A stretch of DNA of 8,854 nucleotides from Lachnospiraceae bacterium UBA1258. GTDB lineage: Bacteria; Bacillota; Clostridia; Lachnospirales; Lachnospiraceae. The stretch spans positions 1 through 8,854 of the forward strand of contig DBVS01000016.1 in assembly GCA_002308235.1 (NCBI GenBank), in the 5' to 3' direction. The translations under genes were made by a program, and so were the position numbers. The notes below the pieces were generated by a model. The model had not been told where the DNA came from, did no database searches, and worked only from the letters and a program-made list of their open reading frames with translations. Positions 1 to 6,084 of the stretch are shown here, one piece after another. Every line of letters begins with the position of its first letter. The first letter of the stretch is position 1.

Positions 1-1317
1 CTTGTCAGCTATTCCATGACCCACCACACCCGCCAGTCGGCGCTGGGCCTCCCGTTTATTACCACAAAGACATACGGAGGCAGGGAATTCGAAGTCTCGG
101 AATATACGATGTCGGAGATAATAGCGTCGGTGTACGATATGATGGAGACTGCAGGTGTCAGGGAGGGGATCCTTTTCCTTGACGAGATAAACTGCGTGTC
201 GGAAACCCTGGCGCCGTCCATGCTTCAGTTCCTGCAGTACAAGACCTTCGGCAAGCACAGAGTTCCCGAGGGCTGGGTCATAGTCACCGCGGGAAATCCT
301 CCGGAATTCAACAAATCCGTCCGTGAATTCGACGTGGTAACGCTGGACAGACTTAAGGTACTGAATGTTGAAGCGGATTACCCCGCCTGGCGCGATTACG
401 CCAGAGAGAAGGGCATTCACGATTCTATACTCAATTTCCTTGAGATGAAGAAAGACTGCTTCTACTCCATGGAAACCACCCCCGAGGGCAGAGCCTATGT
501 GACTGCCAGAGGCTGGGAGGATCTTTCGGATATCATTGCTTTGTACGAGGAAGAAGGCATTCCTGTGACTGATGACTTGATTGGTCAATACATTAGGAAC
601 GACCGTGTTGCCAGGGAATTCGGGGCATATTACGATCTTTACAACAAATACAGACGCGACTACCGTGCCGACAAATTACTAAACGGCGACGCAAGCGAAT
701 TCATAATCGAGAAGGCGGGAAATGCCGGCATCGATGAACGACTTGCCATGGTAGGACTCCTTCTTTCGAAAGTAAGGGACGAGATAAAGGATATCATGAT
801 AAGCTCCGATGCCATAAGAGAGATGTATGCGGGTGTGAAAGCCCTGTCTGATTCGGGGGATGTTTTGGAAGGTCTTTCCAAACAGATCGCAGCCAGAGAT
901 ACGATCCTTGCCACCAAGTCGCGGGCAGGTTCTTTATCCGATTCCGAGAAACGGAAACATAAGAAAATAAAGGCTTTTCTGGGAAGATTGACCGATGCGG
1001 TCAAGAACTCTCAAAAGGACAGCCCGGAGGCCCTGAAGGAAGCCTACAACGGCCTTGTTTCGGAACTTAAGGAGAAAACGGTCCGGGAAAAGACCCGTCT
1101 CCACAATATGTTTGATTTTATTTCCAGGGCCTTCGGAGACGAGAGCAACGAAATGCTGGTGCTCGTTACCGAACTTACCGTGGGTGAGAAGACATCCAGA
1201 TTCTTAAGCGCCTTCGGTTCCGATGATTACGATAAGTACAACAGCCTTTTGAAGGTTTCCGACAGAGGCGGAGAACTTAAAGAAGAGATTCTTAAGGTTC
1301 TTGATGCGTCAAAGTAA
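1..1317 (+). CDS. MoxR-like AAA+ ATPase, 5'-truncated by the window edge
   Basis: Reading is open from base 1, so the ATG at 16 is internal and the true start lies upstream; 438 residues are visible. Counting from that Met, a Walker B motif ILFLDEIN is at about 52-59 (Asp56, Glu57), a sensor-1-like VTAGNPPEFN at 90-99, and a conserved TARGWEDLS segment at 163-171 whose Arg165 may act as sensor 2. Walker A must be off-window. The part after residue 180 is largely helical and charged, with a Lys/Glu-rich stretch at about 310-360 that could form a coiled coil. Proteins of this kind are hexameric ATPases of the MoxR/AAA_5 type that remodel or mature partner proteins in the cytoplasm, usually together with a VWA-domain protein. 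The specific client is unknown. The LRR gene follows after 79 nt on the same strand and is probably co-transcribed. Family assignment is solid; biological role is inference. Confidence 0.87.
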   Translation, partial: LVSYSMTHHTRQSALGLPFITTKTYGGREFEVSEYTMSEIIASVYDMMETAGVREGILFLDEINCVSETLAPSMLQFLQYKTFGKHRVPEGWVIVTAGNPPEFNKSVREFDVVTLDRLKVLNVEADYPAWRDYAREKGIHDSILNFLEMKKDCFYSMETTPEGRAYVTARGWEDLSDIIALYEEEGIPVTDDLIGQYIRNDRVAREFGAYYDLYNKYRRDYRADKLLNGDASEFIIEKAGNAGIDERLAMVGLLLSKVRDEIKDIMISSDAIREMYAGVKALSDSGDVLEGLSKQIAARDTILATKSRAGSLSDSEKRKHKKIKAFLGRLTDAVKNSQKDSPEALKEAYNGLVSELKEKTVREKTRLHNMFDFISRAFGDESNEMLVLVTELTVGEKTSRFLSAFGSDDYDKYNSLLKVSDRGGELKEEILKVLDASK

Positions 1318-1396
1318 CGGACACGCTTCCTTTGCTCGGAGAAAAATAAAAATGCGGGCGTAGCAATCGTATTGCGCTTGTTTCGAGAAGTGAATT

Positions 1397-2404
1397 ATGA
1401 TGAAAATGCAGCTGGGGGAGTCTGTGCTCCTTGCGGAAATTGAAGACAACAGAATAACGGTCACGGGCTATGAAGGCGCCGGAGTGGAACTCGATATTCC
1501 CGAAACCTTTGAAGTGGGAGGGAAGAACCTTCCCGTTACAAAGATCGGTGGAAAGGCTTTCTTTAACAGTTCCTTTAAAGAGATCGCCCTTCCCGGAACC
1601 CTTGAAGAGATCGGAGACTGGGCCTTTTCAAAGTGTATCCATCTGAGACGTCTGACCATTAAAAAACGCACGGATATGGGGCAGGAATTATCCGGGAAAA
1701 GCGAATTGACCCATATAGTCAAAAACCTCGATAAACCCGACATTCATGCGGTTTCTACCCGATTCGGCAGGGGCATTTTAGAGGGAGCGTCTGCCATAGA
1801 AGAGATCTGCATAGGCTACGAAGAGCCGGACGACCTTTCGTACCTTCTGGCAGCGGTGGTGTCAAAGCTTCCGGCACAGTTTCTTCTTCGGACAGGGGAT
1901 CTCGGAAGCGAAGAGTGGTACGACAGCTTCGATCTGAGCCTTGATTCCTTCCTGAAGGAAAGCGATATGGGCGGTTATTCGGAACGGGTGCTTTGCGGGG
2001 AAGAGGACATTTCCTACGATGGTATCGGCTCCGTGGACGGTGAGCTTTTGGGAGAAACGGAAGCGTACGTTCGTGACAAAAGGAAACAGAAGGCAGGCCT
2101 TTGCATGCTGCGTTTACTGCATGATACGGGGCTGTCCGGAGAATATCGGGAGATTTTCAGGGATTATATCAAAGAACACGCTCTGGGAAAGCCCGACGAA
2201 AGCGCATGGCTGATGTTAAAAGACAGCTTCGGCAACAATCTGAGTCTGGTGGAACTGTATTGTGAAATAGTGAAACCCGACAGGGTCACGGTGGGAAAGA
2301 TGCTTTCCGGTCTCGGAAAGAGTAACCCCGAAACCAAATCCTTCCTGATCGAATATAAGCCGCCGGAAGAAGGAGATGATTTCTTTGCGGATCTTCTCCT
2401 GTAA
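1397..2404 (+). CDS. Cytoplasmic leucine-rich-repeat (LRR_5/BspA-type) protein
   Basis: A 335-residue protein with two recognisable LRR_5 units near the N terminus: LPVTKIGGKAFFNSSFKEIA (45-64) and LPGTLEEIGDWAFSKC (65-80) followed by HLRRLTI. They match the pattern of IxxIGxxAFxxCxxLxxIxIP repeats. Residues about 115-335 have no domain I can name. The C-terminal part (about 230-320) is helical, and VGKMLSGLGKSNPETKSFLIEYK-like text near the end resembles the ankyrin-like tail often found on LRR proteins beside MoxR ATPases; that link is from memory. There is no signal peptide, transmembrane helix or cell-wall anchor, unlike surface BspA proteins, so it is probably intracellular. Three in-frame ATGs (1397, 1400, 1406) are possible starts. 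The Shine-Dalgarno is weak (AGAAG at 1386-1390), fitting the first or second ATG. It is probably a recognition or adaptor partner of the upstream ATPase (inference). Confidence 0.78.
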   Translation: MMKMQLGESVLLAEIEDNRITVTGYEGAGVELDIPETFEVGGKNLPVTKIGGKAFFNSSFKEIALPGTLEEIGDWAFSKCIHLRRLTIKKRTDMGQELSGKSELTHIVKNLDKPDIHAVSTRFGRGILEGASAIEEICIGYEEPDDLSYLLAAVVSKLPAQFLLRTGDLGSEEWYDSFDLSLDSFLKESDMGGYSERVLCGEEDISYDGIGSVDGELLGETEAYVRDKRKQKAGLCMLRLLHDTGLSGEYREIFRDYIKEHALGKPDESAWLMLKDSFGNNLSLVELYCEIVKPDRVTVGKMLSGLGKSNPETKSFLIEYKPPEEGDDFFADLLL

Positions 2405-2481
2405 GATCACATTGGCCTCCGTCGGAAGAACCCTCCGTGAGGGCATGCGATTCCCGGTAGATATTTATAACAGTGAAAATA

Positions 2482-2516
2482 CAAAAGCTCCCGAACATTA
2501 CGTCCGAGAGCTTTTG
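2482..2516 (-). terminator. Intrinsic terminator of degV (weaker in the plus direction)
   Basis: Outer arms CAAAAGCTC (2482-2490) and GAGCTTTTG (2508-2516) are perfect inverted repeats. Read on the minus strand, the stem continues inward for six more pairs, two of them G-U, to give 15 continuous pairs closed by a 5-nt loop (GTAAT), followed by a T-rich tail (TATTTT). On the plus strand the two G-U pairs become A-C mismatches and the tail is poor in T. It begins 25 nt after the degV stop codon. The rest of 2405-2541 contains no gene; the LRR transcript has only this element, or the short CCCTC/GAGGG hairpin at 2431-2443, to stop at. Confidence 0.8.
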
Positions 2517-2541
2517 ATATATGAGGGTAGTAGATGAAGAG

Positions 2542-3378
2542 CTAAACTGTAACGATGATTCCGCCGTTGTTGGCGTAAAGGGAACTGATGCCGCGGGTAT
2601 TGATGATCAGAACCTTTGCAAAGCTTGCGTGCTTAAGGATCATCTCTTTAACACGCTCCGCGCGCTCGGGAGCGTTGCAGTGGGAGATCATCAGGATCTT
2701 GTCCGTGTGGCCTTTAAGGTTCTTGATGATGTGATTAACCATCTTGGTCAATGCTTTTTTCATTCCAAGGCCCTGGTCGAGCTGTGCGATATTTCCCTTG
2801 ATCCCCTGAAGTACGGGCTTGATATTTAAGGACGTGGCGATCAAAGATTTAAGACCTCTGAGGCGTCCGTTTTTTTTCAAAGTATCGAGACTGTCGAGAA
2901 CGAAATAGGTTTTAAGACCGTTTCTGAATACTTCGATCCTTCCTACGATCTCGTCAAAACAAAGACCTGCTTCTTCAAGACGGATGAGTTCTTCGACTAT
3001 CTGGAGCTCTCCGCAGCTGGCGGATTCGGAATCGATGATGTGAATGTTCTTCTCACCGTGTTCTTCTTCAAACATATCCATTGCAACGAGAGCACTGTTG
3101 TAACTTCCGGAAAGCTCTGCGGAAAGAGTTACCACGAAGATGTCTTCCGCATCGCACTCCATGGCTTCAAGATAAGCACCGGGCGAGGGGCAAGCGGATC
3201 TTGCTGCGTTATTCGATTCGGCAAGCATATCAAGGAACTCGGCCTGATTAAAGGTTTCATCATCCGTGATATTGTGTTCGCCGATCTGTATGGAGAGGGG
3301 GACGATGGTAAAGCGAGGGTCTTTGGCGTATTCCTCCTTTAACTCGCAGCAGCTGTCCACAATGATCTTGTATTTCAT
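2542..3378 (-). CDS. DegV family protein (FakB-like fatty-acid-binding protein)
   Basis: A full-length 278-residue DegV protein. Family motifs in order: IVDSCCEL (6-13), the ligand-loop SACPSPGAYLEA (61-72, usually TSQPSP), TLSAELSGSYNSA (84-96), IIDSESAS (114-121), LDSLDTLKKNGRL (161-173) and IKPVL (186-190). DegV/FakB proteins bind a fatty acid and, with a FakA kinase, present it for phosphorylation, feeding host or environmental fatty acids into phospholipid synthesis. No fakA is in the window; it is normally encoded elsewhere. The C terminus reads SSLYANNGGIIVTV where many family members have a GTHxGPG loop, so the His that contacts the carboxylate in studied FakB proteins is missing. The start is supported by GGAGG (minus strand, 3384-3388) 5 nt before the ATG. 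The gene is monocistronic, with its own promoter and terminator. Family certain; lipid specificity unknown. Confidence 0.93.
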   Translation of the reverse strand: MKYKIIVDSCCELKEEYAKDPRFTIVPLSIQIGEHNITDDETFNQAEFLDMLAESNNAARSACPSPGAYLEAMECDAEDIFVVTLSAELSGSYNSALVAMDMFEEEHGEKNIHIIDSESASCGELQIVEELIRLEEAGLCFDEIVGRIEVFRNGLKTYFVLDSLDTLKKNGRLRGLKSLIATSLNIKPVLQGIKGNIAQLDQGLGMKKALTKMVNHIIKNLKGHTDKILMISHCNAPERAERVKEMILKHASFAKVLIINTRGISSLYANNGGIIVTV

Positions 3379-3394
3379 AAATGCCTCCGCATTT
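3379..3394 (-). promoter_or_regulatory. Shine-Dalgarno held in a small hairpin before degV
   Basis: On the minus strand, arms AAATGC and GCATTT (6 bp) flank a GGAG tetraloop that is the core of the degV ribosome binding site, and the stem ends next to the start codon. The stem is short and A/T-rich, so it may only mildly damp translation. The RBS itself is secure; a regulatory role for the fold is speculation. Confidence 0.4.
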
Positions 3395-3415
3395 TTGTTG
3401 TTTCATAAACTTACA

Positions 3416-3438
3416 CAAGTAGTTATCAAAACTACTTG
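3416..3438. promoter_or_regulatory. 23-bp palindromic operator at the degV transcription start
   Basis: Arms CAAGTAGTT (3416-3424) and AACTACTTG (3430-3438) are perfect 9-bp inverted repeats around a 5-bp centre (ATCAA). The site lies just downstream of the predicted minus-strand -10 box, so a bound repressor would cover about +2 to +25 of degV. The size and the TTTTGAT text on the minus strand recall MarR-family sites such as FabT boxes of fatty-acid genes, which would suit a FakB-like product. The regulator is not in the window, and the FabT comparison is from memory. Confidence 0.55.
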
Positions 3439-3446
3439 ACGGATTT

Positions 3447-3475
3447 ATAATAACACCGAGATGCGGAGATGTAAA
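3447..3475 (-). promoter_or_regulatory. Sigma-A promoter of degV
   Basis: On the minus strand, a -35 box TTTACA (3475-3470) is followed after exactly 17 nt by a -10 box TATTAT (3452-3447). Each matches consensus at five of six positions. Transcription should start near 3440, giving a leader of about 62 nt. Confidence 0.72.
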
Positions 3476-3498
3476 TAAAATTTTTCTAAAAAATTATG

Positions 3499-3527
3499 TT
3501 GAAAGAATAAAAAAGATGTGATAGAGT
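3499..3527 (+). promoter_or_regulatory. Sigma-A promoter of the queT-like gene
   Basis: The -35 box TTGAAA (3499-3504), a 17-nt spacer and the -10 box TAGAGT (3522-3527) are preceded by an extended -10 TG at 3519-3520. An A/T-rich tract at 3476-3495 just upstream could serve as an UP element. The start point should be near 3534, about 95 nt before the start codon. Confidence 0.68.
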
Positions 3528-3533
3528 ATGCAA

Positions 3534-3628
3534 AGATTTGACGGATGCCGAAAATACGGCACCGGCGAGTGTTTGGACAACAATCCTTCCTTCCCACTCG
3601 TGCTTTTTCAAAACTAAAGGAGAACAAT
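3534..3628 (+). ncRNA. Structured leader of the queT-like gene; candidate preQ1-type riboswitch
   Basis: Two hairpins follow the predicted start point. The first is TGCCG/CGGCA (3546-3550 with 3557-3561). The second is CGAGTG/CACTCG (3566-3571 with 3595-3600) with a 23-nt pyrimidine-rich loop. Two loop segments can pair with the ribosome-binding region: TTTGG (3572-3576) with CTAAA (3614-3618), or TCCTT (3584-3588) with AAGGA (3617-3621). Either gives an H-type pseudoknot able to hide the Shine-Dalgarno sequence. The AAAACTAA tail resembles preQ1-I tails, and the loop-to-SD pairing with an extra 5' hairpin resembles preQ1-II. The downstream gene family is a known target of preQ1 riboswitches. 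The class cannot be assigned by eye, and the loop is longer than in standard preQ1-I. Confidence 0.45.
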
Positions 3629-4114
3629 ATGAAAAAGAAAAGCGTTTTGTACCTCGTACAGGCGGCTATGATCGCCGCAATCTATACGGTCCTGACCGCA
3701 CTTGCCGCAGGCTTTGATCTTGCCAGCGGAATGATCCAGGTTCGTTTCTCGGAAGTCCTTACGGTGCTTCCTTTCTTTACCCCGGCAGCAGTGCCCGGTG
3801 TTACCCTCGGCTGTTTAATATCGAATATCGTGCTCGGAAGCCCCTGGCCCGACGTTGTTTTCGGAAGTCTCGCGACTCTTATCGGCGCAGTGGGATCATA
3901 TCTTTTGAGAAAGAACAGATGGCTCGTCACAATCCCTCCGGTGGTGGCAAATGCACTGATAATTCCCTTCGTGCTGACATATGCCTATGCCATTCCCGGC
4001 GGAATTCCGCTTCAGATGGCTACGGTTGCCGCAGGCGAGATCATTACCTGCGTGATCATGGGTTCCGTACTTATTACGGCCCTTAAGCCCGTGAGAAAAC
4101 ACATATTCGGATGA
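3629..4114 (+). CDS. queT: QueT-family ECF transporter substrate-binding component (queuosine precursor uptake)
   Basis: A 161-residue, strongly hydrophobic protein with about five membrane spans, the normal size for this family. The characteristic block IQVRFSEVLTVLPFFTPAAV (36-55) is followed by PGVTLGCLISNIVLG (56-70), DVVFGSLATLIGAVGSYLLRK (75-95) and GEIITCVIMG (136-145), matching QueT (formerly COG4708) proteins. QueT is the S component of an energy-coupling factor transporter and brings queuosine precursors such as preQ1 across the membrane for tRNA anticodon modification. The shared ATPase and T components are not encoded here, as is usual for group II ECF systems. The start chosen is the ATG at 3629, 8 nt after AAAGGAG (3616-3622); the reading frame is open further upstream, but that part encodes no family sequence and overlaps the leader RNA. 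Substrate is inferred from family. Confidence 0.88.
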   Translation: MKKKSVLYLVQAAMIAAIYTVLTALAAGFDLASGMIQVRFSEVLTVLPFFTPAAVPGVTLGCLISNIVLGSPWPDVVFGSLATLIGAVGSYLLRKNRWLVTIPPVVANALIIPFVLTYAYAIPGGIPLQMATVAAGEIITCVIMGSVLITALKPVRKHIFG

Positions 4115-5947
4115 TCATTCCCCGTCGTTCTGATATTTTTCGAGGATTGCGTAAATATCGGAATAGGGATCGTCGATCATTGCTATATTATCGGACAGCT
4201 CAAGTAATTTTGAGCTGTCTTTTGTTACGGGTTTCCAGACTGGAAGGTTTTCACCGTTGGGATCTCCGTATTTTGCAAAGTTCACCCAGTAATTCTGCAT
4301 GATCTCGGAAAGCGCATAGTCCGCGTCGCTGTAAAGCCCCGGAGCGCGCCAGAGATTTCCGTAGGCGTAGGGAAGCTCTCCCGCATGGAAATTGCTGAGA
4401 GAGTTGTTGGATTTGGTGAAATAATACTCGTAAACGGGCCTTTCTTCCGCTGCCATGTAGTTACTCCAAAGCCAGTGGCTGTAGGTAAACCAGGCCGCGC
4501 TGTAAACCTCGCACAAAGAACCTTTTGCTTCGCCCCCTGCGTCCACAAAGAAAGCCTGATCCCGCTTTACGCTTCCGGGAGGTACCAAAGCCGCCAGTTC
4601 CGTTGCGTACTTTCCGACGATGGGTTTAAGGAGATTCGTGTAATTCTCCGTGGTTGCTTTGTTCCCGAGTAAAAAAGCATCGGCTTCCTTTGCATTAAAG
4701 CCGTTTAAAAGGGCCTTTTCATGGTTGTTGCCATTTTGGTAGGTAAGGAAGGGCTGCTCAACGATCGCATAGCCGTCCACGGTCATGGAAGAATTCGGGT
4801 ACTTGGTGTTTACAAGCTTTGATGCGGAAACGTTTCTTAATTCATTAACCGAGGAAACGCCGTATTCTTCAAGAATTTTACTGCCCGTGTCCAGAGCGCT
4901 TTCCATGGTACGGAAAGTGTGGTAGGGCTTCTTTGCAAGGATAGAGCTGCTTTCTGCAATGGCACGTTCAAAAAGTCCCTCCGTAAGAGGAGATACGCAA
5001 AGAGCGTTGACACTTGATGAACCTGCGGATTCGCCCGCAATGGTGATGTTGTCGGGATCGCCTCCGAAGGCTGTGATATTTTCGTGAACCCATTTAAGAG
5101 CGGCTATCTGATCGAGAAGGCCGTAGTTTCCGGTGGTTCCGTCGGGAGATTCCGCGGCAAGCTCTTCGTTTACGTAATATCCGAAAACTCCGAGCCTGTA
5201 GGCAAAGTTAACGAAGATCACGCCCTTTTCCGCAAGGGTTTCGCCCCTGTATTCGGTATAGTAGGACTGCCCCGTCGTAAGGGAACCGCCGTGAATGTAG
5301 AAAAGCACGGGCAGAGGCTCGCCGGAATAATCGGCGGGCTTGTAGATATTTAAGTACAGACAGTCCTCGCTGACGGGTTCTTTGTAATCATCGAATAAGG
5401 TCATTCTGTATTTATGGAAGCCCAGGATCTGGTACAAAGAATCATAAAGCGGGAAATTGGTCTTCTGCATGGCCATGGGGCCGTAGGAATCGCAGGCTAA
5501 GACACCCTCGTATTTTTCGGGCGCTTCGGGTGCTTTCCAGCGGAGAGTGCCTACAGGGGGCTTTGCATAGGGAATGCCCGCATAGATCTCAACGGTGTGA
5601 GCTTTGTTGTAAACTCCGGTCAGTTTTCCTTCGTTGACGGTCACCTCGGCGGTCTTTTCGACTTTAAAACCTTCCACTGCGGGAACTCTTTTGAACCTGG
5701 GCGCGGTGAGGCCTAGGTTCACGGCTATGGTAACCATAAAAATAAGCCAGGCGAGAGCACTTTTGGTCCCGTCATAGGCACCTTTCTTAAACAGAGTGCG
5801 TCTGATTCCGATTATGGAAAGAATTGAGAAAAATGTAATGATCCAGCCAAGAATCGTATTTTTTGATAACTCAAGAATGGCAAGATAAAAAACGGAAACA
5901 AGTATAACGGCCGTGTAAAAGCCGAAGGAATGTCTTTTGCCTTTCAT
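4115..5947 (-). CDS. Membrane-anchored type-B carboxylesterase
   Basis: A 610-residue protein: three predicted membrane helices (about 9-28, 31-48 and 61-81), then a complete carboxylesterase type-B domain from about 98. The hydrolase signatures are all present: GIPYAKPPVGTLRWKAP (124-140), EDCLYLN (194-200), the oxyanion-hole YIHGGS (217-222), the nucleophile elbow GESAGS (305-310, Ser307), the acidic residue in GFNAKEADAF (Glu421) and NFHAGELPYAYGN (His521). It should be catalytically competent and split carboxylic esters; the substrate cannot be predicted. With three helices at the N terminus the catalytic domain probably faces outside, tethered to the membrane. Most family members are about 500 residues and lack this anchor. 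The start is supported by an AAGGGG stretch 11-12 nt before the ATG. The gene is divergent from the arabinofuranosidase, and its stop codon directly abuts that of queT. Confidence 0.92.
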   Translation of the reverse strand: MKGKRHSFGFYTAVILVSVFYLAILELSKNTILGWIITFFSILSIIGIRRTLFKKGAYDGTKSALAWLIFMVTIAVNLGLTAPRFKRVPAVEGFKVEKTAEVTVNEGKLTGVYNKAHTVEIYAGIPYAKPPVGTLRWKAPEAPEKYEGVLACDSYGPMAMQKTNFPLYDSLYQILGFHKYRMTLFDDYKEPVSEDCLYLNIYKPADYSGEPLPVLFYIHGGSLTTGQSYYTEYRGETLAEKGVIFVNFAYRLGVFGYYVNEELAAESPDGTTGNYGLLDQIAALKWVHENITAFGGDPDNITIAGESAGSSSVNALCVSPLTEGLFERAIAESSSILAKKPYHTFRTMESALDTGSKILEEYGVSSVNELRNVSASKLVNTKYPNSSMTVDGYAIVEQPFLTYQNGNNHEKALLNGFNAKEADAFLLGNKATTENYTNLLKPIVGKYATELAALVPPGSVKRDQAFFVDAGGEAKGSLCEVYSAAWFTYSHWLWSNYMAAEERPVYEYYFTKSNNSLSNFHAGELPYAYGNLWRAPGLYSDADYALSEIMQNYWVNFAKYGDPNGENLPVWKPVTKDSSKLLELSDNIAMIDDPYSDIYAILEKYQNDGE

Positions 5948-5981
5948 AAAACTTTTTTCCCCTTTGTCAGACTTCCCGATT

Positions 5982-5990
5982 ATGATACCA
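5982..5990 (-). promoter_or_regulatory. Candidate extended -10 promoter of the esterase gene
   Basis: On the minus strand, TGG followed by TATCAT forms an extended -10 element (TGnTATCAT), placing the start point near 5975 and the start codon about 28 nt further on. No good -35 box is visible at 16-18 nt. The element lies inside a small inverted repeat, TTATG/CATAA (5980-5993). Confidence 0.35.
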
Positions 5991-6000
5991 TAAAGGTGTT

Positions 6001-6016
6001 TTTGTACGATTAAAAT
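6001..6016. promoter_or_regulatory. AraR-like half operator in the divergent esterase/arabinofuranosidase region
   Basis: TTTGTACG (6001-6008) matches the left half of the Bacillus AraR operator as I remember it, and the right half (ATTAAAAT) keeps only the A/T-rich end. It sits just upstream of the arabinofuranosidase -35 box and in the -35 zone of the esterase promoter. One half-site match of eight bases can arise by chance. Confidence 0.25.
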
Positions 6017-6017
6017 G

Positions 6018-6046
6018 TTGACACGAAAAACATAGAGTAGTAGGCT
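6018..6046 (+). promoter_or_regulatory. Promoter of the arabinofuranosidase gene
   Basis: A perfect -35 box TTGACA (6018-6023) is followed after 17 nt by a poor -10 box TAGGCT (6041-6046). The poor -10 suggests a weak or activator-dependent promoter. A short AGGCT/AGCCT hairpin with five Ts after it (6042-6061) would form at the very start of the transcript. Confidence 0.5.
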
Positions 6047-6084
6047 TGAAATAGCCTTTTTCGGCGTATAAGAGGAGGAATCGG

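Noticed and set aside
16..18. ATG at 16 as the true start of the ATPase
   Set aside because: The frame is open to base 1 with family-like residues before it, and the Walker A region must lie upstream.
85..702. Five GAATTC sites within about 620 bp of the ATPase gene
   Set aside because: All five (85, 304, 325, 616, 697) lie in the same reading frame and simply encode Glu-Phe; this is codon and residue usage, not a repeat or site array.
2431..2443. CCCTC/GAGGG hairpin as terminator of the LRR gene
   Set aside because: Only five pairs and no T-run after it; the stronger element is at 2482-2516.
2521..2829. Plus-strand open reading frame of 102 codons
   Set aside because: It lies antisense to the well-supported degV gene, has no ribosome binding site and no recognisable protein family.
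3479..3495. A/T-rich inverted repeat AATTTTT/AAAAATT
   Set aside because: It sits upstream of the queT -35 box and is better read as an UP-element-like A/T tract than as a terminator or operator.
3545..3628. N-terminal extension of the queT frame to an upstream ATG at 3545
   Set aside because: The extension has no ribosome binding site, encodes no family sequence and overlaps the structured leader; the ATG at 3629 has a strong SD.
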